DNA of 13,416 bases, taken from assembly GCA_027451785.1 (NCBI GenBank), contig DAIDIS010000211.1:1-13416 (forward strand), given 5' to 3'. The translations under genes were made by a program, and so were the position numbers. The DNA comes from Acidimicrobiales bacterium (lineage in GTDB: Bacteria > Actinomycetota > Acidimicrobiia > Acidimicrobiales > JAKAVM01). The notes beneath the pieces were generated by a model. The model was given only the letters and a program-made list of their open reading frames with translations. It was not told the DNA's origin and made no database searches. Shown here piece by piece: positions 1 through 6,140 of this stretch (position 1 is its first letter; each line of letters starts with the position of its first letter).

Positions 1-540
1 AGCTTGGAGCTTGTCTCCTGGAACCGCCCAGACCTTCTCGGTGTATGTCTTGAAAAAGTGCCCGTATAGGCGCCTTCCAAAGCGGGCGGTAACCCAACCC
101 TCGAAGTTCGACTGGTCCTTAGGCGGGTGGATGTTCGCCCAAGCGCAGGATGCAACGCAGAGAGCCGCCTCAAAGACTCCCAGGTTCTTCAATGCATTGG
201 AAGCCTTCAGTGGGTAGTCGTAATACTTGCCGCGGTAGTAGATGCGGCTCATCCTTGGCCTAAGAAGGAAATCCTCGTCAGGAAGGATCTCGTGCCAAAG
301 ATCCTCCACGGCTTGAACCTTGGTGAAGAACCTGTGCCCGCCGAGGTCGAAGCGCCAACCGTCTCTTTCGACCGAACGACTGATTCCACCCACCATGTCG
401 TCGGCTTCGAGAACCGCACCGGTCTTTCCCGCCTTTCCGAGCTGGTACGCGGCCGTCAGCCCAGCCGGGCCACCACCGATCACGATGACGTTGTCGGCTT
501 CGGATGAGTATCCGGACTCTGTCCCTGAAGAAGTGGTCAA
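1..540 (-). CDS. FAD-dependent oxidoreductase, UGM/amine-oxidase-like (N-terminal part, runs off the left edge)
   Basis: The first 180 residues of a flavoprotein are visible; the family is usually around 450-520 aa, so well over half lies outside the window. The N-terminus holds a Rossmann dinucleotide-binding fold: VIVIGGGPAGLTAAY at about residues 18-32, then the ribose-binding acid in VLEADD (E45). Next come GGHRFF (68-73) and SRIYYRGKYYDYP (98-110), which I recognise from actinobacterial FAD-dependent oxidoreductases related to UDP-galactopyranose mutase and protoporphyrinogen-oxidase/amine-oxidase proteins. The last visible stretch, FFKTYTEKVWAVPGD, matches the same family. The start is TTG at 540, chosen because AAGGAG lies 11 nt upstream and the GxGxxG strand follows directly. 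It is divergent from the glycosyltransferase at 774. A role in sugar-nucleotide or lipid-carrier oxidation is possible from context, but the substrate cannot be read from this part. Confidence 0.85.
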   Translation of the reverse strand, partial: MTTSSGTESGYSSEADNVIVIGGGPAGLTAAYQLGKAGKTGAVLEADDMVGGISRSVERDGWRFDLGGHRFFTKVQAVEDLWHEILPDEDFLLRPRMSRIYYRGKYYDYPLKASNALKNLGVFEAALCVASCAWANIHPPKDQSNFEGWVTARFGRRLYGHFFKTYTEKVWAVPGDKLQA

Positions 541-551
541 CTTGAAAATTT

Positions 552-557
552 CTCCTT
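552..557 (-). promoter_or_regulatory. Ribosome binding site of the FAD oxidoreductase
   Basis: AAGGAG on the minus strand, 11 nt before the TTG at 540. It is the only good Shine-Dalgarno match upstream and supports the TTG start. The spacing is slightly long. Confidence 0.5.
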
Positions 558-656
558 GCGACCCGTGATGAGCGGCATAGCTATTGCGCTCTTGCGGGGC
601 GGTCTCTCGGGCGAGGGGGCGCACTGCGAAATCCCAGAGGGCTAGCTACTATCTCT

Positions 657-685
657 TTGGGTGTGAAATCAGTTCAAACAATGAT
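657..685 (+). promoter_or_regulatory. Candidate sigma70-type promoter for the GT-B/GT2 pair
   Basis: In the 233-nt divergent gap between the FAD oxidoreductase and the first glycosyltransferase, TTGGGT (657-662) and AATGAT (680-685) are separated by 17 nt. They match the -35 consensus at 3 of 6 positions and the -10 consensus at 4 of 6. The predicted start of transcription would fall at about 692, the left edge of the inverted repeat at 692-706. This was read by eye and is weak on its own. I see no gene elsewhere in the gap. Confidence 0.3.
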
Positions 686-691
686 ACCCAA

Positions 692-706
692 GCCGGTGCT
701 ACCGGC
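692..706. repeat. Perfect 6-3-6 inverted repeat in the divergent region
   Basis: GCCGGT-GCT-ACCGGC is a perfect inverted repeat with 6-bp arms and a 3-bp centre. It sits just downstream of the candidate -10 element and about 70 nt before the first glycosyltransferase start. It has the size of an operator half-site pair, but a GC-rich 6-bp match can also arise by chance. Confidence 0.4.
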
Positions 707-773
707 GCCTACCGGGAGAGAGGGATGCCTGCTCAACGACAATGCGTCCGGCCTCGGAGCGACCAGGAAGTGA

Positions 774-1949
774 ATGAACTCCCAGCAGGATGACCATAAG
801 CGCATGAGTATGACCCCTGAAATGGCGGATGTGAAAGTGCTGGCTACAATGACCGGCCCATGGCCCGGTAATTCTGTAGAGGTAGTCGAGTCACGTAATT
901 CCGGCCTTTTCCGCTTCGTTTCCGAAGGCTTGAGGCGAGGCAGGAGAGCCGATGCCGTGATCCTTCTTGGTAGTTGCGGTTTTCGCCGCAAATACGCCGA
1001 ACAGATCCTGGCAATCCTGTTGAGATTTCTAAGGAGCCGCGCCGTCGTCGTGTTGCACGACGCCACTTGGGATGTGGGAAGCGAATCATTGGCCCGGAAA
1101 GCTCCGTTGATCGCCAAGGCGTTGCCTATGGTCGCAAGGGCAGCGGTGAAGCTCATGGACAGCGATAGGGTTCACTACTGCGTTCTTTCCACCGGAGAGG
1201 CAAAGGAATTCCCTTCAAGGTGGGGGGTTGGAGTGGCGAGAGTGCACTTCGTGCCTTTTTGCGCAACCATTGGGGCCGAAGCCGCAGCCAACGCCGAAGC
1301 CGCAGCTGGCGATGCGGCCAACGTCGCCGCCACCGAAGCCGCCGCCACGGTCCCCACGACTGGTCATTTGTCCGAGCAGCTGAACGCAAAGGAAGTGATC
1401 AAAGGGGTCGGCGAGCTTAGCTCCTACGTATTTGCCGGGGGATCCTCATACAGGGATTTCGACCTCCTTCTGGAGGCGGTCAAGGGCACCGGCATTCGCT
1501 TGGTTGTAGCCACCTCGAGGAGCTGCCCGCCGGGCCTTCCGCCAAATGTGAAATGGGGTTGGCTGGAACAGAAGGACTACAACGCAGCTATGGCGGGTGC
1601 CGCCGCTACCGTTACCGCGTTAAGGGATGCTCCGAGGAGTGCAGGGCAAGCCACCTACCTGAACTCGCTGCGACTGGCCAGACCGACGGTGGTTACGGAT
1701 TCTTTGGGGGTCAGGGATCACGTCGACGAGAGCGTAGCCATAATCGTCAAACCGGAAGTCGAAGCCCTGAGGCGATCAATCCTCTGGGTCCTCGCGCCGC
1801 AGAACCGTGTCGAGGCAACTCAGATGGCCGAGCGGGGCCGGGAGCTGGTCTTGAGCAGGTACTTGGGAACTCACTACCGTAAAGGGGTATGGGACGTGAC
1901 CATGGCCGCCTTGTCGGCGAACGAGAGTGAGCAAGCCGGTCATTCCTAG
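774..1949 (+). CDS. Glycosyltransferase, GT-B fold (GT4-like), with an alanine-rich interdomain insert
   Basis: A 391-aa protein with the two-domain GT-B layout. The N-terminal Rossmann half includes ADAVILLGSC (59-68) and AVVVLHDATWD (90-100). The C-terminal half starts near 217 with SYVFAGGSSYRDFDLLLEAV and continues through PPNVKWGWLEQKDY to SAGQATYLNSLRLARPTVVTDS (289-310). This last block occupies the donor-binding position, where classical GT4 enzymes have EX7E; the first glutamate is not conserved, as in a GT4 side branch that I recall having an AGQ-type motif. Between the halves, residues about 168-195 are an Ala/Glu-rich low-complexity insert. The start is uncertain: ATG 774 has only a close AGGAAG, and in-frame ATGs at 804, 810 and 822 are alternatives; the conserved part begins near residue 20. 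The 3' end overlaps the next glycosyltransferase by 23 nt, so the two are probably co-translated. Donor and acceptor are unknown. Confidence 0.82.
   Translation: MNSQQDDHKRMSMTPEMADVKVLATMTGPWPGNSVEVVESRNSGLFRFVSEGLRRGRRADAVILLGSCGFRRKYAEQILAILLRFLRSRAVVVLHDATWDVGSESLARKAPLIAKALPMVARAAVKLMDSDRVHYCVLSTGEAKEFPSRWGVGVARVHFVPFCATIGAEAAANAEAAAGDAANVAATEAAATVPTTGHLSEQLNAKEVIKGVGELSSYVFAGGSSYRDFDLLLEAVKGTGIRLVVATSRSCPPGLPPNVKWGWLEQKDYNAAMAGAAATVTALRDAPRSAGQATYLNSLRLARPTVVTDSLGVRDHVDESVAIIVKPEVEALRRSILWVLAPQNRVEATQMAERGRELVLSRYLGTHYRKGVWDVTMAALSANESEQAGHS
1275..1355 (+). repeat. Imperfect 18-bp tandem repeat encoding an Ala/Glu-rich linker
   Basis: Within the GT-B gene, GCCGAAGCCGCAGC occurs at 1275-1288 and again at 1293-1306, a period of 18 bp. 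Degenerate copies follow (a GCGGCCAAC block near 1314-1322 and a GAAGCCGCCGCC block near 1335-1346). The peptide reads AEAAAN, AEAAAG, DAANVA, ATEAAAT, that is, 6-residue units. The repeat is in frame, so gain or loss of a unit would change linker length without a frameshift. Confidence 0.7.
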
Positions 1950-2865
1950 CCAGGGCGTGGAGCCTCCTAGGTTCTCGGTGGTAATCCCGGCTTTCAACGA
2001 GGAATCGGTGATCCGGAGGTGTCTTGAGCCACTCGTAAATCTGCTTGACGAGGGTTCGGAGATCGTAGTTGCATGCAATGGGTGCAGCGATGAGACTGCG
2101 TCAATCGTGCGGAATGAGTTTCCGCAAGTGAAGTTGGTCGAGCTCGAAGCAGCGTCGAAGACCGGGGCGCTGAATGCGGGTGACCGGGCTACTTCAATCT
2201 TTCCTCGAATGTACCTCGACGCCGACGTTACCGTCGATGCCGACTCGCTTAGGGCGCTTGCTGTGGCCTTGGGTGACAGCAAGGGACTTTGTGGCTCTCT
2301 ACCTCCTCGATTCGAGTTGGAGGGATGCTCGCGGGTGGTCAAGTCCTTCTACCGAATTTGGCAGATGATGCCGTATCTTAAGGACTCGATGGTCGGTAGT
2401 GGTCTCTATGGATTGTCGCGCGATGGTCGGGAGCGATTTGGCGAGTTCCCTGGAATAACCGCTGACGACCAGTTCGTTATGCAGCTTTTTAGTGGGGATG
2501 AGCGAGTTGTTATTGCGGGTAGCTCGTTTACGATCTTCCCGCCGAAGACTCTAAGAGGGTTGTTCAGGGTCAGAACGAGGGTCTATCGAGGCAACCTCGA
2601 GTTGGCCAGTCGCGGATATTCCGGAATGGGCGAAACCGGCGGTGGCACTAAGGCGCTTTTGCGCCTCGCCTCTCGTCCGGAAACTCTGGTCGATGCAATC
2701 ACGTACCTTGGCATCAATGTAGCGGCGAAGCTCGTAGCCAACTACAAGATCGGGGAAAGTGGATGGTCAAGGGCGATCCACTCGATACTTTCGGCGTTGG
2801 GGAGGGACAAGGCACCCGGTTCGCGCCCCCTTTGGGAGCGTGACGAAACCTCTCGTGGGGGCTAG
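1927..2865 (+). CDS. Family 2 glycosyltransferase (GT-A fold)
   Basis: A 312-aa inverting GT2 enzyme. The N-terminal strand FSVVIPAFNEESVIRRCL (16-33) is the classic nucleotide-binding start. VACNGCSDET (48-57) follows, and YLDADVTVD (96-104) holds the DxD-type metal-binding site. The acid-rich ITADDQFV (177-184) is the usual position of the catalytic base. RVRTRVYRGN (214-223) sits where processive relatives carry QxxRW. No transmembrane segments are obvious, though a mildly hydrophobic stretch lies at about 258-270. The GTG start at 1927 lies inside the end of the preceding glycosyltransferase with only a weak purine-rich site upstream, which points to coupled translation. The gene ends 6 nt from the convergent WecG-type gene. 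It probably adds one sugar to the lipid-linked repeat unit; the sugar is unknown. Confidence 0.88.
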   Translation: MSKPVIPSQGVEPPRFSVVIPAFNEESVIRRCLEPLVNLLDEGSEIVVACNGCSDETASIVRNEFPQVKLVELEAASKTGALNAGDRATSIFPRMYLDADVTVDADSLRALAVALGDSKGLCGSLPPRFELEGCSRVVKSFYRIWQMMPYLKDSMVGSGLYGLSRDGRERFGEFPGITADDQFVMQLFSGDERVVIAGSSFTIFPPKTLRGLFRVRTRVYRGNLELASRGYSGMGETGGGTKALLRLASRPETLVDAITYLGINVAAKLVANYKIGESGWSRAIHSILSALGRDKAPGSRPLWERDETSRGG

Positions 2866-2874
2866 CTGAAGCTA
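2863..2874. repeat. Small palindrome spanning two convergent stop codons
   Basis: TAGCT-GA-AGCTA places the TAG of the GT2 gene (2863-2865) and the TAG of the minus-strand WecG-type gene (2872-2874) in opposite arms. The arms are only 5 bp with a 2-nt loop and no U-tract, so it is unlikely to be a terminator. Confidence 0.35.
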
Positions 2875-3648
2875 TCGGTCCGATCCCAAGCCGAAACGGA
2901 CCCGTATCGCCCAGACAATCATCTTGAAGGCAAAAGGAGCGTCGTCCAGAAGGTACCTCCGTGCGAGCCTTCCCGGCTCCTTCGACAATCTATGTAACCA
3001 TTCGGTACCGGTTCGTTGCATCCACTCGGGGGCTCTGGACACTTCCCCGGCGACAAAGTTGGCGCTTGCTCCCGAACCGACGTAAACGGAATCGGGTGTG
3101 ATCGCCCGAAGTCTATCGATCACCAATTCCTGCTTGGGAAACCCGAAACCGCAAAATACGATGGAAGGAGATCGCGAGGATACGAAAGCTGCCAGCGCTC
3201 CGAACTGTGTGTCGTCCTCCTCAAAGCCAAAAGCCGGAAAGTACCCCTCCACATCCAGCCCTGGGTGCTGCAACCTCAAGACGCTGCACGCTTTGTCTGC
3301 CACTCCCGCCTCCCCGCCGACAATGGTCATCCTTATGCTCCGCTGGGCAGCCGCTGAAGCCAGGGTATTTATCAGCGAAGCCCCGGTCACTCTCTCTGGC
3401 AGGGGTCGTCCTGCGATCCGGCTAGCCCAGATAACCGGCATCCCGTCTGCTACCAGGAAATCGCTGTCCCTGATCGATTGAGAGACAGTTGGGTTGGCAA
3501 GAATTCCTCGAAGGATATCTGTGTTACAAGTAACGATCCTCCCACCCAGCCCCGACTGTAAGTCGGAGAGCACCTGATCGATCAGATCATATTCGGAAAT
3601 GGGGTCAAAATTCACTCCCATGATGGTCGTCTTCGGGTTACTTTCCAT
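2872..3648 (-). CDS. WecG/TagA/CpsF family glycosyltransferase
   Basis: A 258-aa enzyme of the GT26 family, which transfers N-acetylmannosamine(uronate) or a related sugar to a lipid-linked GlcNAc during teichoic acid, enterobacterial common antigen or capsule synthesis. Family signatures run in order: IMGVNFDPISEYDL (9-22), TCNTDILRGI (40-49) with the conserved aspartate proposed as catalytic base in TagA, FLVADGMPVIWASR (64-77), LPERVTGASL (83-92), GFGFPKQEL (167-175), and GASANFVAGEVSRAPEWMQ (193-211). The C-terminal TEWLHRLSKEPGRLARRY (215-232) is the membrane-associating appendage typical of full-length members. I chose ATG 3648, which starts just before the conserved core and leaves room for promoters. 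ATG 3714 would add 22 poorly conserved residues and overlap the neighbour's longer start. Neither start has a good Shine-Dalgarno site. It probably makes the second sugar of the repeat unit. Confidence 0.9.
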   Translation of the reverse strand: MESNPKTTIMGVNFDPISEYDLIDQVLSDLQSGLGGRIVTCNTDILRGILANPTVSQSIRDSDFLVADGMPVIWASRIAGRPLPERVTGASLINTLASAAAQRSIRMTIVGGEAGVADKACSVLRLQHPGLDVEGYFPAFGFEEDDTQFGALAAFVSSRSPSIVFCGFGFPKQELVIDRLRAITPDSVYVGSGASANFVAGEVSRAPEWMQRTGTEWLHRLSKEPGRLARRYLLDDAPFAFKMIVWAIRVRFGLGSDR

Positions 3649-3736
3649 TTCACTATGCTTTCTTGAGCGTGAGTGAAGGGCAAACCGTGAAGACGATGCG
3701 ACCACGGTGGCCATTGAGCGAGAAGCCGGAGGCGCA
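3649..3736. promoter_or_regulatory. Divergent 5' region between the WecG-type and GT4 genes
   Basis: These 88 nt separate the two preferred starts, ATG 3648 on the minus strand and TTG 3737 on the plus strand. Promoters for both genes should lie here or just inside the opposite gene. The best plus-strand -10 match is TATGCT (3654-3659), without a convincing -35. On the minus strand, CATAGT lies only a few nt before ATG 3648. With the upstream starts (GTG 3707, ATG 3714) the two genes would overlap by 8 nt. Confidence 0.35.
3728..3732 (+). promoter_or_regulatory. Ribosome binding site deciding the GT4 start at TTG 3737
   Basis: GGAGG followed by a 4-nt spacer and TTG. The resulting protein begins MKVCYVVSRFP, a typical GT4 N-terminus with the first beta strand at residue 2. 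The alternative GTG at 3707 has no comparable site and would add 10 residues of non-conserved sequence. Confidence 0.5.
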
Positions 3737-5053
3737 TTGAAAGTTTGCTACGTCGTAAGTCGCTTCCCTACGGTTTCTCATACGTTTATTTCAAGGGAAG
3801 TCACGGCGCTCAGAGGCTTAGGCGTCGAAGTCGATGTGGTGTCTGTACGCACTCCGTCTGCGGACGAGATCCTGGCTCCGCAAGACAAACAGGACGCTGC
3901 GACGACTTTTTACATCCTCCCGCCCAAGGCGAGCACGATCATTCCTGCTCACCTCAAGGCAATGCTGAGGCCCAAGGCATATTTCTCTGTATTGAGATGG
4001 GCCGTCAGGAGAACCAACCCAGGATTCAAGAATCGGCTCTGGGGGGCCTTCTACTTTGCAGAGTCCTTAGTCGTATGGTCGCATTGCTCAAAACAGGGAA
4101 TCCGCCATCTCCACGCTCATTTCGCGAACGTGGCCTCCGATGTTTGCGATTTAGTCACTCGGTACGCAAACAGCGCCGGACTGGTCGACGGAAAGAAGGA
4201 CGGCTGGAGTTGGAGCTTCACCATGCACGGTCCGACCGAGTTTTCGAACGTGAGGGAGTTCCGGCTGGCGGACAAGGCTCTGTCGGCACGTTTGGTGATC
4301 TGTATCAGTGACTTCTGTAGGTCCCAGCTAATGGCGATCACTCCACCTAGTACTTGGCCGAAGTTCGAAGTCGTGCATTGTGGAATTCCGCTGTCCAAAG
4401 TTCGCTCTGCAAACCCTGCTGGGTCTTTTCCCCAAGCTGGCCTGAGGAGCGAAACGCGAGCAGGGCCAGAGCTACCTTCGGCTACAGCAACTTCTCCGCC
4501 TGCCCGGCCTTTAAGGCTCATCACAGTTGGCCGCCTTGTACCGGAAAAGGGTCACTATGTCGTCCTGCATGCGCTGGCCATCCTACGGTCGGAAGGGGTC
4601 GACGCTCGATTGGTCTTGGTGGGTGACGGGCCGGAGCGGGCCGGCATCGAAAAGGAAATCGACGCAATGGATCTCGGAAGCAGCGTCGAGCTTCTCGGGT
4701 CCGTCGGCCAGGACAAGGTACCTCAACTTGTCGCCGACTCGGATGTATTCGTTCTCGCGAGCTTCGCAGAAGGCGTACCGGTGGTCCTGATGGAAGCGAT
4801 GGCCTTGCGGGTACCTGTGGTTTCGACCATCATCGCGGGAATTCCGGAGCTGATATCGGATGGTACATCCGGGTTGCTGGTCCCTCCGGGGCGAGCGGAT
4901 CTTCTGGCAGAGGCACTCCGAAGGCTACTGGGCGACAAATCACTTTGCGACCGGCTGGTTGCAAATGCCGAAATGAAGGTGTTTTCCGAATTTAATTCGG
5001 AAGCCACCGCTCGAAGGCTGTCGGAGCTTTTTGCGTCTTGCCTTTACGGCTGA
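3737..5053 (+). CDS. Family 4 glycosyltransferase (WcaL/AmsK-like, GT-B fold)
   Basis: A 438-aa retaining GT4 enzyme. The N-terminus KVCYVVSRFPTVSHTFISREV (2-22) resembles the WcaL/AmsK/ExoL-type exopolysaccharide galactosyl/glucosyltransferases I recall (typically YVVSRFPxLSETFI). HLHAHFAN (124-131) and FTMHGPTEF (161-169) are the acceptor-side motifs. The C-terminal Glycos_transf_1 domain runs from LITVGRLVPEKGHY (261-274) through RLVLVGDGPE (291-300) to FAEGVPVVLMEAMA (343-356). It carries EX7E with E345 and E353, and then GIPELISDG (368-376). Residues about 224-258, between the two domains, are rich in Pro, Ser, Ala and Arg and look disordered, longer than a normal GT-B linker. The gene stands alone on the plus strand, flanked by a divergent and a convergent gene. 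Its last 10 nt overlap the end of the secreted-protein gene on the other strand. Confidence 0.9.
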   Translation: MKVCYVVSRFPTVSHTFISREVTALRGLGVEVDVVSVRTPSADEILAPQDKQDAATTFYILPPKASTIIPAHLKAMLRPKAYFSVLRWAVRRTNPGFKNRLWGAFYFAESLVVWSHCSKQGIRHLHAHFANVASDVCDLVTRYANSAGLVDGKKDGWSWSFTMHGPTEFSNVREFRLADKALSARLVICISDFCRSQLMAITPPSTWPKFEVVHCGIPLSKVRSANPAGSFPQAGLRSETRAGPELPSATATSPPARPLRLITVGRLVPEKGHYVVLHALAILRSEGVDARLVLVGDGPERAGIEKEIDAMDLGSSVELLGSVGQDKVPQLVADSDVFVLASFAEGVPVVLMEAMALRVPVVSTIIAGIPELISDGTSGLLVPPGRADLLAEALRRLLGDKSLCDRLVANAEMKVFSEFNSEATARRLSELFASCLYG

Positions 5054-6084
5054 CCGTAGTTCATCGGCAACGCTTGGAGCTGGGACCAAGGAATCCCGTC
5101 CAGGATTTTCCACGACGGCGTAGATCCGAATATCGCTGTATACGGGTTTGGTTGACCCGCTGCAATGAACGACTCCGGACCTTCTGCGTATAGAGCCACT
5201 GACCCGGCTGTGTCGCGGATGACCAGTCCATAAACCTGCATGGCTCTTGCGATTGCGTAGACGGGCTTGGAAAGCCCCAGAGCTGCGAGGTTTACGGCGG
5301 GGTTAAGCCGGAACCTCAATCCTTCGGGGATTGCGTCCGCCGATGTGGACCAACCATCCGTACGGTCTGCGGGCCAAGACTTCGTGCCGTGCATTGTAAG
5401 CACAACCGACATGGCGAGGGCATGGTCGATCACTCCGCTTTGCAACTCGGAGACCCTGATCAACCCGCCGAGCTCACCGAGGCCTGACGCCGCAACTCCA
5501 TAGGGGGCTGGGAATGAGCCGTAGCCGCTTGAAATGTTGGTCAACTTTCCGCCCCAGCAGGCTTCCCACCCGGAAGAGGTCTTCCGCGCTTTCCATAGGT
5601 CCCATTCCGTATTCGTCGAAGGTTGCCAGATGACCATTTCAGAGTCGGTCCCAGACGCCGGAACGGCGTTAGGGGGAATGGGGACCGCCGAGATCTGGGC
5701 GACGAAGTTTGGATCGATCCAGGTCTTGTTCTGGCAGTTCCAGGGTGCAACTTTTACAGCAGGCTGACTCGAATCCACCGTATAGACCGGAGGCGAGTAG
5801 CTCGAAGTATTCAGTGCGGCATGGCCGTAGAACTTGGATATTTCGGCGGCTACCTGTGGCCCGAGAAAGGCGGTGGTAGGGCTGGAAGGAGTAGTGGCTG
5901 GAAGAGGTGTGTTCCAGAAGCTGGTGGGTGAATAGGGCCTCACGTCGTAGTTCGTCATGTAGGCGTTGGCGGGGATTTCTGGGAGTACTAGGGTCGATAG
6001 CGATACAAGGGTGATTACTGCCGCCGTCAATGAGCACGTCCTTCGCCCGACCCTGCGACTCATGATCGTTCGCATGGGGGTCAT
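5044..6084 (-). CDS. Secreted protein of unknown function, conserved in actinobacteria
   Basis: A 346-aa exported protein. A Sec-type signal peptide is clear: a basic n-region (RRVGRR, 10-15), a hydrophobic core at about 18-34, and an A-N-A cleavage site, with the mature protein starting near Y42. The mature part has SFWNTPLP (55-62), VPIPPNAVPASGTDS (134-148), LGELGGLIRVSEL (202-214), IDHALAMSV (219-227), TDGWS and ARAMQVYG. I recognise this order of motifs from secreted actinobacterial hypothetical proteins (S-x-WN-x-P, xIDHAL, ARALQTYG), but I know of no proven activity. Two cysteines remain in the mature chain (C117, C176) and could pair. No lipobox, membrane anchor or LPXTG is seen. It is the last gene of the Wzz-Wzy unit, 56 nt after the Wzy-like gene. 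A polysaccharide lyase, hydrolase or polymer-binding role is only inference from context. ATGs at 6075 and 6063 are alternative starts. Confidence 0.8.
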   Translation of the reverse strand: MTPMRTIMSRRVGRRTCSLTAAVITLVSLSTLVLPEIPANAYMTNYDVRPYSPTSFWNTPLPATTPSSPTTAFLGPQVAAEISKFYGHAALNTSSYSPPVYTVDSSQPAVKVAPWNCQNKTWIDPNFVAQISAVPIPPNAVPASGTDSEMVIWQPSTNTEWDLWKARKTSSGWEACWGGKLTNISSGYGSFPAPYGVAASGLGELGGLIRVSELQSGVIDHALAMSVVLTMHGTKSWPADRTDGWSTSADAIPEGLRFRLNPAVNLAALGLSKPVYAIARAMQVYGLVIRDTAGSVALYAEGPESFIAAGQPNPYTAIFGSTPSWKILDGIPWSQLQALPMNYGQP

Positions 6085-6140
6085 CTCAACGGTGTCGGCA
6101 CGGAGCGTGGTCGACTTTACTCTCAGTGCTAAAAATCAAC

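Noticed and set aside
127..568. Plus-strand open frames opposite the FAD oxidoreductase
   Set aside because: They show no family motif, and the minus strand here gives an unbroken Rossmann flavoprotein sequence; the plus-strand frames are shadows.
674..1156. Minus-strand open frame of 160 aa opposite the first glycosyltransferase
   Set aside because: No recognisable domain, and it overlaps well-supported GT-B coding sequence on the plus strand.
1776..2342. Minus-strand open frame of 188 aa across the GT-B/GT2 junction
   Set aside because: Ser/Thr/Arg-rich composition typical of an antisense frame; the plus strand carries clear GT2 motifs.
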